Below are positions 37,993 to 44,319 of a stretch of DNA of 64,000 bases, in pieces; the first letter of the stretch is position 1; each line of letters starts with the position of its first letter. The stretch comes from Klebsiella grimontii. GTDB taxonomy: Bacteria; Pseudomonadota; Gammaproteobacteria; Enterobacterales; Enterobacteriaceae. The translations under genes and the position numbers were made by a program. The stretch covers positions 1 through 64,000 of the forward strand of contig NZ_FZTC01000045.1 of NCBI RefSeq assembly GCF_900200035.1, in the 5' to 3' direction. The notes beneath the pieces are model-generated. The model worked only from the letters and a program-made list of their open reading frames with translations. It was not told the DNA's origin and searched no databases.

Positions 37993-39096
37993 ATGAACGA
38001 TCCCATCGCCACGCTTGAATGGCTTCTTGAGGCCCAGCCCGGCATTCCCTCTCTGCAAGAGATGCCGCGCCGGACGCTGGAGGACAAAGGCATTGCCGGC
38101 CCAACGGCGGCGCACGTGATTGAAGAGATCCATACGCCGCTTAACCTGGCGCTGGTCACCTTCACCACCGGCAGCAGCGCGTTTCAGAATATCGTCGGCG
38201 TCACGCACGATGAACTGGCGCTGCGCACCGCCGCCGGAAAGCGCGCGCTGGCGGCATGTGGCGTAACCGCAGGGCAGCAGGTGCTGGTGACCTACGCGCC
38301 GCTGGTCAACGTGTTTACCCGCCAGGCGCTGGATGAGAGCGGCCTTCGCTGGTCGTTTTTATCCCGCTCCTGCCGGGACGCGCTGCTGATCGCCCTGTGC
38401 CGGCAGCCGCCGGACGCGGTGGTGGGCGAGTCCTCTTTTTTACGCGCCACCCTGGAGCAGGCGCTGAAGATGGAGCTGGCGGACAGGCTGCCGAAAAAGC
38501 TGACGCTGATAACGGCCGGCACGCCGCTGGATGAAGCGCTGGTTCCGCTGGCGGCTTCTCTGGGTTATGCGCTGCACGATATGTATGGCTGTCAGGAATT
38601 CGGCTGGCTGACGCTTGATGGCATCCCGCTACGCGAAGATATTTCGCTGGTTCCCGCTCCGCAGGGCGGAGACTGGCGGGAAGCGATCGTTGGCGGTTTA
38701 CCAACCGGCGACAGCTTTCCCGTCGCCGCCGGCGGACATCTCTGCAATCCGCAGGGCAAAATCCAGACCTGGAAGCGCCAGCGCACCACGCCGGAATACG
38801 ACATGGTGGTCATGGCGACCACCGCGCGGCATCGGGAGATCGTGGAGCGCACCGCACGGACGATTTTGCGTATTAAGGGACGCGTTTGCCACGTGTCAAC
38901 GCAGCTGATAACCGAGGCCACGGCCACCCATATTCGCCTCTGGCCAAAGGCGGTTCCCGGCGAATGTACCGCAGGCGTTGCGCCCATCGATATTATCGGT
39001 CCGCAGGCAACGGCCCAGTTTGACGCTCTGCTGCAGTCCCAGCGGGATTTACAGCGGCAGGCGAAAAACGATCCTGCCTGGTGTAAAGCGCGATGA
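37993..39096 (+). CDS. madH: AMP-forming ligase, MadH-type acetate:ACP ligase
   Basis: A 367-residue ANL-superfamily adenylating enzyme, short and most like the phenylacetate-CoA ligase branch. The phosphate loop is TFTTGSSAFQN (about residues 55-65). The acyl-adenylate motif is MYGCQEFGWLTLDG (about residues 197-210), and ARTILRIKGR (about residue 290) fits the hinge motif before a reduced C-terminal domain. In Malonomonas, MadH acetylates the free ACP thiol with acetate and ATP to prime the enzyme. The order here, between the carboxyltransferases and mdcG, is that of madH. It replaces MdcH, the malonyl-CoA:ACP transferase of the soluble system, which is absent. Substrate is inferred. Confidence 0.8.
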   Translation: MNDPIATLEWLLEAQPGIPSLQEMPRRTLEDKGIAGPTAAHVIEEIHTPLNLALVTFTTGSSAFQNIVGVTHDELALRTAAGKRALAACGVTAGQQVLVTYAPLVNVFTRQALDESGLRWSFLSRSCRDALLIALCRQPPDAVVGESSFLRATLEQALKMELADRLPKKLTLITAGTPLDEALVPLAASLGYALHDMYGCQEFGWLTLDGIPLREDISLVPAPQGGDWREAIVGGLPTGDSFPVAAGGHLCNPQGKIQTWKRQRTTPEYDMVVMATTARHREIVERTARTILRIKGRVCHVSTQLITEATATHIRLWPKAVPGECTAGVAPIDIIGPQATAQFDALLQSQRDLQRQAKNDPAWCKAR

Positions 39097-39779
39097 CCGC
39101 CCTGCAACGACATACCCTGTGCTGGCTGGAGCCTTCGACGCTGGATGAAATCGCGGCGCAGCTGGAGGATGAATTCGGCCACCTTCCTGCCGTATTGCGG
39201 CAGCAAGCGCGGGAATATCTGCTCAGCGGATCGCTACCGGGCATCGTACGTCGCGGCCTGCGGAGTGAGAATAGTGTTCCGCTTGGGTTCTCTTTCCCAC
39301 TGCGCTGGCAAGGGCAGCGAGTGCGTCTGGCCACTGAAGCGGCGTTATCAGCGATAACACGTTACTCAACCCCAGAGCAAACGGCATCGCTCTCCATTGC
39401 AGAGCGCACTAATGCGATAGGCGCATTTCATGCCTTGCGCCAGGCATGGCGCTGGCCCGGGCTCCAGCTCGGGGTCTGGGGTTCGGTAGGGCTGGAAATG
39501 GCCACGCCGTGGCGATGGAGCGATGCCCACTCGGATCTGGATATTCGCGTTATCCCCACCGCGCCAGGCGAACTCAACGCATGCTGGGCCTGTTTACGTC
39601 ATACCGAAGAGCAATTTCAGTTACGTATTGATGGCGAGATTGGTTTAGCTGACGGATACGCAATCAATATCAAAGAGTGGTTCAGCGGAAGCGCAACTCT
39701 GCTGGCTAAAGGAGAGGATGATGTTCAATTAAGATCGCGACAGCAGGTCACGGCAGCAATGAGAACATATCTCTGTTAA
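39093..39779 (+). CDS. mdcG: Phosphoribosyl-dephospho-CoA transferase MdcG/MadK
   Basis: Attaches the triphosphoribosyl-dephospho-CoA precursor to the ACP serine. The 228-residue nucleotidyltransferase-fold protein has the metal-binding WGSVGLEMATPWRWSDAHSD segment (about residues 130-149) followed by LDIRVIP, with paired acidic residues. The RQQAREYLLSGSLPGIVRRG N-terminal part is typical of MdcG. Its start overlaps the madH stop. It works with MdcB on MdcC. Confidence 0.9.
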   Translation: MTALQRHTLCWLEPSTLDEIAAQLEDEFGHLPAVLRQQAREYLLSGSLPGIVRRGLRSENSVPLGFSFPLRWQGQRVRLATEAALSAITRYSTPEQTASLSIAERTNAIGAFHALRQAWRWPGLQLGVWGSVGLEMATPWRWSDAHSDLDIRVIPTAPGELNACWACLRHTEEQFQLRIDGEIGLADGYAINIKEWFSGSATLLAKGEDDVQLRSRQQVTAAMRTYLC

Positions 39780-39801
39780 ATACATCAAAAAGGAATCTAA
39801 T

Positions 39802-40020
39802 ATGTCTGAAGTTAAATCAAAAGTCCCGGGTGTGGTCGATGAAGTAAAAGCCGCTGCCGGGGATAAAATCGAAAAAGGCCAGGTGGTGATTGTGCTCGAA
39901 GCCATGAAAATGAAAATGCCGGTCGCCTCGCCGGAGACGGGTATATTAAAAACGCTGTCACTCAATACCGGAGACCGCGTCAACCCAGGCATGGTGTTAT
40001 TTGAAATTATTGCAGAGTAA
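39802..40020 (+). CDS. madF: Biotin carrier protein of malonate decarboxylase MadF
   Basis: A 72-residue free-standing biotinyl domain. The biotinylation motif is EAMKMKM with the acceptor Lys at residue 36, in the usual hairpin position. KVPGVVDEVKAAAGDKIEKG precedes it and TGDRVNPGMVLFEI follows, all typical of biotinyl domains. It should accept the carboxyl group from MdcDE and deliver it to MadB. No biotin ligase gene is nearby, so the host BirA must modify it. It is followed by the only long gap in the operon. Confidence 0.92.
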   Translation: MSEVKSKVPGVVDEVKAAAGDKIEKGQVVIVLEAMKMKMPVASPETGILKTLSLNTGDRVNPGMVLFEIIAE

Positions 40021-40287
40021 AGTGAGTTAACACGCATTTAATTAAAAAAACAATGCGACATTCTATTGTGAGATTATTTCTATGTTAATGTCATATCAGT
40101 AAGCATTTTGCTTGCTGATATGATAAATCATAGTGACTGAGCAAACCTGTGTTCTTACGAATGTCCGCAAATAAAAACGCGCTATGCTAAAAGCCGCTGA
40201 TTAATTTTTTGTCATTTCTCCAACGCGGGCATTATCAACCCGCGTTGTGTAATTCGCTTTTAGTATGGATAGACAAAGAGAAACATC
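40021..40287 (+). promoter_or_regulatory. Structured 267-nt leader between madF and madL
   Basis: This AT-rich gap has no credible gene and interrupts an operon whose other gaps are 43 nt or less. Hairpin 1 at 40091-40123 pairs 14 positions (TCATATCAGTAAGC with GCTTGCTGATATGA, one T-G pair) around an ATTTT loop. Hairpin 2 at 40221-40247 has a perfect stem CAACGCGGG / CCCGCGTTG and ends 40 nt before the madL ATG. It is followed by TGTAATTCGCTTTTAG, only a weak T tract. TAG triplets follow at 40261 and 40270, close to the AAAGAG ribosome-binding site. It may be an internal promoter, an attenuator or an RNA-binding target. Confidence 0.55.
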
Positions 40288-40683
40288 ATGATTATTTACG
40301 GATTGATGTTAATGGGACTGTGCATGTTCGCCGGGCTAATCGTGGGCGATCTTCTTGGCCTGGTCTTGGGTATTTCCGCCAATATCGGCGGCATCGGCTT
40401 CGCGATGCTGTTTTTAGTTATCGTGTCACAAAAATTAGTGGATAAAGGATTGCTCTCCAAGCCTGCGGAACAGGGGGTAGGTTTCTGGAATGCAATGTAT
40501 ATCCCGATTGTCGTCGCTATGTCGGCAAACCAGAACGTTATCGCCGCCCTTAAAGGCGGTCCGGTTGCCTTGATTGCCGGCGTTGGCGCCGTTTTTATTG
40601 GTTTTCTGCTGATTAAGCCTTTGAGCAAAATCGGCGGTCGCGACCATCAGGAAAGCTCCGCCGTTAGCGAGGAGTGTAAATAA
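40288..40683 (+). CDS. madL: Malonate transporter subunit MadL
   Basis: A 131-residue membrane protein with about four hydrophobic segments. It is the small partner of the MadLM malonate carrier. Recognisable family parts are MLMGLCMFAGLIVGDLLG, SANIGGIGFAMLFLV and FWNAMYIPIVVAMSANQNV. The polar C-terminal tail is short. The stop overlaps the madM start by one base (TAATG), implying coupled translation in a fixed ratio. Confidence 0.92.
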   Translation: MIIYGLMLMGLCMFAGLIVGDLLGLVLGISANIGGIGFAMLFLVIVSQKLVDKGLLSKPAEQGVGFWNAMYIPIVVAMSANQNVIAALKGGPVALIAGVGAVFIGFLLIKPLSKIGGRDHQESSAVSEECK

Positions 40684-41453
40684 TGGAACAGCTGACAAAG
40701 ATTCTAACCGGTAGCTTCACCAGCAACGGTTTGATTACCGCTTTTGTCGTGGTGGGTATCGTATGCTGGGCCGCAAGCTGGATCTCAACGCATCTGCTTC
40801 GCGGCAAGATCCACAGCTCAGCTATTGCCATCGTCGCCGGATTGCTGCTGGCCTGGCTTGGCGGGGAACTGACCGGCGGTAAAAAAGGTCTGGCCGATAT
40901 CAGCTTGTTTAGCGGTATTGCGCTGATGGGCGGCGGTATGTTCCGCGATTTCGCCATCATTTCCACCGCCTTCGGCGTTAAGCTTGAAGAACTGAAAAAA
41001 GCCGGCATGGCTGGCGCGCTGGCGCTGGTTATCTCGACGGTGCTCTCTTTTTATCTCGGGGCGATTGTCGCCTGGGCTTTTGGCTATACCGACGCCATCA
41101 GCATGGCGACCATTGGCGCGGGGGCCGTAACCTTCATCGTCGGCCCGGTAACCGGCGCAGCGCTTGGCGCAAGCTCGGATGTTATCGCGCTGAGCATCGC
41201 CGCCGGCGTGATTAAGTCTATTGCCGTCATGATCTTAACGCCGCTGGTAGCGAAAGCCGCGGGCCTGAACTCGCCTGCCGCCGCTATCGTCTACGGCGGG
41301 CTAATGGGCTCCACCAGCGGAGTCGCCGCGGGTCTGGCGGCCACGGACCCGAAACTCGTTCCCTATGGCGCAATGACGGCAACCTTTTATACCGGCCTTG
41401 GCTGTCTGCTGGCCCCTTCGGCCCTCTATCTCTCTTTAACCCCCTTCTTTTAA
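40683..41453 (+). CDS. madM: Malonate transporter subunit MadM
   Basis: A 256-residue polytopic membrane protein, the larger MadLM subunit, probably a Na+- or H+-coupled malonate symporter in the inner membrane. Family features are FSGIALMGGGMFRDFAIISTAFG-like (about residue 78), ATIGAGAVTFIVGPVTGAALG and IVYGGLMGSTSGVAAGLAATD, which are glycine-rich intramembrane stretches. It replaces MdcF-type transport. Confidence 0.92.
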   Translation: MEQLTKILTGSFTSNGLITAFVVVGIVCWAASWISTHLLRGKIHSSAIAIVAGLLLAWLGGELTGGKKGLADISLFSGIALMGGGMFRDFAIISTAFGVKLEELKKAGMAGALALVISTVLSFYLGAIVAWAFGYTDAISMATIGAGAVTFIVGPVTGAALGASSDVIALSIAAGVIKSIAVMILTPLVAKAAGLNSPAAAIVYGGLMGSTSGVAAGLAATDPKLVPYGAMTATFYTGLGCLLAPSALYLSLTPFF

Positions 41454-41460
41454 TGACGGA

Positions 41461-41483
41461 CGCCTGCTGTGATGCAGCAGGCG
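41461..41483 (+). promoter_or_regulatory. Perfect hairpin upstream of the HutP-like gene
   Basis: CGCCTGCTG / CAGCAGGCG, a 9-bp perfect stem with a TGATG loop, lies between madM and the next ribosome-binding site (AAGGGA at 41485-41490). No T tract follows, so it is not a simple terminator. It may regulate translation or mRNA decay. Confidence 0.6.
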
Positions 41484-41496
41484 CAAGGGATGTTCA

Positions 41497-41928
41497 ATGT
41501 ACTCATTTCAGCGCATGAAACCTGGGCAAATCGCGCTTCTGGCCTCACTTTGTACGCAAGAAGACGAAGATAATTTTCGCCAGAAGCTATTAGCGGATAA
41601 GCCCGAACATAAGGTGGGTTTTGTTTTTATGACCGGGACATCGGATGAAATAAAAAATAAACTACAGCGCTGTATCATCGGCTGCGCGTTTAAGCATCAG
41701 ATAATTACGCGCCAGGAATCGGCCATTTTTACGTTATGTCAGGTCAGCCATCAGGCGCTGACCCATGCTTTAGCGAACAGCATCAATGGCGATCGGATGA
41801 GAATAAAAATAGCCTTAGTCAGTAATCCAAAGTGGCTTGCCGTCGCTATCTACGGCGAAAGCGTGGTCTATCAGCGATTGAGTCATGAGCTTACGGGGTT
41901 TTCTCTGTCTCGCTTTTCTCCATCATAA
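41497..41928 (+). CDS. HutP-family-like protein of the malonate operon
   Basis: A 143-residue protein with no membrane segment. By eye it aligns over most of its length with Bacillus HutP, a metal- and histidine-dependent RNA-binding antiterminator. Matching parts are KVGFVFMTGTSDEI (against HutP KVCLGKVGSMDAHK), VSHQALTHALANSING (against ESHALYHATMEALHG), WLAVAIYGESVVYQRL (against DWIAVSLYGTIGAPIKGL) and SHELTGFSLSRF (against EHETFGVGINHI). Of the three HutP metal ligands, the second and third His seem kept; the first aligns with Gln, though a His is adjacent. It follows madM by 43 nt with a good AAGGGA site. Its 3' end overlaps the convergent LysR gene by 38 nt. An RNA-level regulatory role is inferred. 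Confidence 0.7.
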   Translation: MYSFQRMKPGQIALLASLCTQEDEDNFRQKLLADKPEHKVGFVFMTGTSDEIKNKLQRCIIGCAFKHQIITRQESAIFTLCQVSHQALTHALANSINGDRMRIKIALVSNPKWLAVAIYGESVVYQRLSHELTGFSLSRFSPS

Positions 41929-42832
41929 GCTGTCTGGCGTACATACGGCACTCGGCTAGTAAGGACAGCAGACCCGGCTGATTTTCCTGGCTACGCGGGA
42001 AGACCAGCGAAATTTCCTGTTCCATTCGATAGGGCTCCTGCAGCGGCAGCAGGCGAATGCCGTTACTGAACAGGCCGCGCATCCTCCCCGGAATTAAGGT
42101 ATAGCCCATGCCGGCATTCACCATACTCATCAGTGAAAAAATATCATGTACCCGGACGGTAATGTCGGGCGTAAATCCAGCAATCTGAAAGGCCTCCTGA
42201 AATCCTCGCCAGGTCGCGAAGCCTTCGCTCAAGGCAATAAACTTTTTATTTTGCAGATGCCGTAAATCTACGGGGGTCGATAAGCTATCCGCTTCGGTTA
42301 CCGGAACTGCAAGGTAGATGGAATCAGAGAATATGGTCCATGTCTCAAATAACTGGGCGTTATAATCATCGGGAGTCGATATCAGAACCGCATCAATCTT
42401 CTCTTCATTAAGCGCTTCTAATAATTTCTTATTAGAGTTCATGATAAATTCAATGGTCAGTTCCGGGCAGCGTTTTTTCAATCCCTGAACAATTTGCGGT
42501 GCGGTTTTTAACACTAGCGAATAAAGTAGCCCTAAACGTAAAACCTGAGAATGATACCCCGAAGCCTTACGGGTAAGATAAATACAGCGTTCCAGTGCAT
42601 TAATGACTTCCCGCGCTTCCTTTTGCATAACCCATGCGCCAGGTAAAGGATAAAGATTGCGGCCATTATGGGTAAACAAAGGACAGCGTAAATTATCTTC
42701 CAGCGAATGAAGCGCGCGATGAACGCTAACGGATGAAATGTTCATTAGCTCTGCAGTTTTTGATATATTCATCGACTCCATATAGCTAAGGAAAATCTCG
42801 AGCTTCCGCAGAGTAATATCGTTATTCAGCAT
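41891..42832 (-). CDS. LysR-family regulator, probable malonate operon activator
   Basis: A 313-residue LysR-type regulator. The N-terminal winged helix-turn-helix (about residues 8-66) has SKTAELMNISSVSVHRALHSLED. The substrate-binding domain (about residues 95-295) is of the type found in malonate utilisation regulators (MdcR/MadR-like). It is convergent to the operon and overlaps its last gene by 38 nt, an unusual place since LysR genes are often divergent from their targets. The likely ligand is malonate, and the repeat cluster at 31781-31820 is the candidate target. Both are inference. Confidence 0.85.
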   Translation of the reverse strand: MLNNDITLRKLEIFLSYMESMNISKTAELMNISSVSVHRALHSLEDNLRCPLFTHNGRNLYPLPGAWVMQKEAREVINALERCIYLTRKASGYHSQVLRLGLLYSLVLKTAPQIVQGLKKRCPELTIEFIMNSNKKLLEALNEEKIDAVLISTPDDYNAQLFETWTIFSDSIYLAVPVTEADSLSTPVDLRHLQNKKFIALSEGFATWRGFQEAFQIAGFTPDITVRVHDIFSLMSMVNAGMGYTLIPGRMRGLFSNGIRLLPLQEPYRMEQEISLVFPRSQENQPGLLSLLAECRMYARQLMMEKSETEKTP

Positions 42833-42892
42833 ATAAATATTCCCTTATTCAAGACAATATTCATAGTAAGAGAAATAAAGAAAATATTTTTT

Positions 42893-42916
42893 GAGCCAGA
42901 TCGTTAAATCTGGCTC
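42893..42916. terminator. Stem-loop between mtr and the LysR gene
   Basis: GAGCCAGAT / ATCTGGCTC with a 6-base loop follows mtr on the minus strand. The adjoining homopolymer is T on the plus strand (A on minus), so it lacks the canonical T tract for mtr transcription. It may still protect or end the mtr message. Confidence 0.4.
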
Positions 42917-42930
42917 AGCGGAAAATTCAA

Positions 42931-44175
42931 TTATTGATAGGTGGGTAATACATTAAAGCTCGACAGGAAATGCACAATCACGTTGCCCAGACCAAACAGC
43001 AGGACCAAAGCAATCATCGGCTTTCCGCCCCAAACGCGAAACAATGGGCTGCCAAAGCGTTTACGCGATGCGCGAGCCAGCAGCGCCGGTACGATTGCCG
43101 CCCAGATGGTCGCCGCCAGACCCGCATAGCCGATCGCGTAGAGGAACCCGTTCGGCCACAGCAGGCCGCCCACCATTGGCGGGACAAAGGTGAAAATCGC
43201 GGTTTTAAAGCGTCCCAGCGCGGAGTCGTCGAAACCGAAAAGATCCGCCAGATAATCAAACAGGCCGAGAGTGACGCCAAGGAATGAGCTGGCTACGGCA
43301 AAGTTTGAGAAGATCACTAACAGCAGATCCAGACTCCGGCTATTCAGTACCCCGCTGAGCGCCTGGACCAGGACATCAATATTGCCCCCCTTCTGCGCGA
43401 TACCGATAAACTCCGGACGAGGGATATTGCCCATCGTCACCAGCAGCCACACCACGTACAGACCCAGCGCCAGCAGCGTACCGTAAACCAGGCACTTAAC
43501 GATTGTGCGCGGATCTTTGCCGTAGTACTTCATCAGGCTCGGCACATTGCCGTGATAGCCGAAGGACGCGAGGCAGAACGGCAGCGTCATCAGCAGGTAG
43601 GGCAGATACGAGGCATTCTTTTCAGCAACGTTAAACAGGGTGGTCGGCTGAACGTGTCCCAACAGGCTGCCAAAGGTCAGAAAGAAAGTAATAACCTTCG
43701 CCCCGAGCACAATGGCCGTCATGCGGCTCACCGCTTTGGTACTCATCCAGACGATAAACGCCACCAGCAGGGCAAAACCAAAACCTGCCGCCCTTGCCGG
43801 GACGTTCAGCGACATTTCGCTAAACGTATGGTGCAGGATCGAGCCGCTGGCGGAGATATAGGCGTAAGTCAGAATATAAAGCACAAAGGCGATCGACACG
43901 CCGTTAAGCAGATTCCAGCCCTTACCGAGCAAATCTTTGGTAATGGTATCGAAGCTGGAGCCAATGCGATAATTCAGGTTCGCTTCGAGGATCATTAACC
44001 CGGAGTGAAGCATACAAAACCAGGTAAAAACCAGCGCCGCCAGAGACCAGAAGAACCACGCGCCGGACATCACAACCGGCAGTGAGAACATCCCCGCCCC
44101 AATAATCGTCCCGCCAATAATCACTACGCCGCCAAACAAGGACGGTCGGGTTGCCGTAGTGGTAAGTGTCGCCAT
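42931..44175 (-). CDS. mtr: Tryptophan-specific transporter Mtr
   Basis: High-affinity tryptophan:H+ symporter of the hydroxy/aromatic amino acid permease family, inner membrane, 11 helices. The 414-residue protein equals the E. coli length and is highly similar, with [19 protein letters not shown] (about residues 15-33) and [20 protein letters not shown] (about residue 205). The start at 44175 gives the E. coli N-terminus; the frame is open 93 nt further. A trp operator lies 53 nt upstream. Confidence 0.96.
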   Translation of the reverse strand: MATLTTTATRPSLFGGVVIIGGTIIGAGMFSLPVVMSGAWFFWSLAALVFTWFCMLHSGLMILEANLNYRIGSSFDTITKDLLGKGWNLLNGVSIAFVLYILTYAYISASGSILHHTFSEMSLNVPARAAGFGFALLVAFIVWMSTKAVSRMTAIVLGAKVITFFLTFGSLLGHVQPTTLFNVAEKNASYLPYLLMTLPFCLASFGYHGNVPSLMKYYGKDPRTIVKCLVYGTLLALGLYVVWLLVTMGNIPRPEFIGIAQKGGNIDVLVQALSGVLNSRSLDLLLVIFSNFAVASSFLGVTLGLFDYLADLFGFDDSALGRFKTAIFTFVPPMVGGLLWPNGFLYAIGYAGLAATIWAAIVPALLARASRKRFGSPLFRVWGGKPMIALVLLFGLGNVIVHFLSSFNVLPTYQ

Positions 44176-44227
44176 TTGCCGAAATCTCCAGTCGAAAATA
44201 CTTTTGTTGTTATCAACGTGACGCACT

Positions 44228-44245
44228 GTACCAGTACACGAGTAC
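44228..44245 (-). promoter_or_regulatory. TrpR operator upstream of mtr
   Basis: On the minus strand GTACTCGTGTACTGGTAC matches the trp operator palindrome GTACTAGTTAACTAGTAC at 14 of 18 positions, including both GTACT half-site ends. TrpR repression of mtr is established in E. coli. It implies the mtr promoter lies here. Confidence 0.85.
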
Positions 44246-44260
44246 AAAGGAAATAAAAAA

Positions 44261-44285
44261 AGCCCCAATCGTTAAGATCGGGGCT
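44261..44285 (-). terminator. Rho-independent terminator after deaD
   Basis: On the minus strand AGCCCCGAT / ATTGGGGCT pairs (one G-T) and is followed by TTTTTTT. It ends the deaD transcript upstream of mtr. Confidence 0.88.
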
Positions 44286-44319
44286 GTATCGTTTACTTTA
44301 CGTTAGCGGAAAGCGCTAA

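Noticed and set aside
40091-40123. Hairpin 1 upstream of madL as a rho-independent terminator
   Set aside because: It lacks a T tract after the stem (TAAATCATAG follows), so only a structural element is claimed.
31692-42930. Malonate block as a transposon or phage-borne island
   Set aside because: No transposase, integrase, terminal repeats or target duplication is visible at either border; acquisition is inferred only from E. coli gene order.
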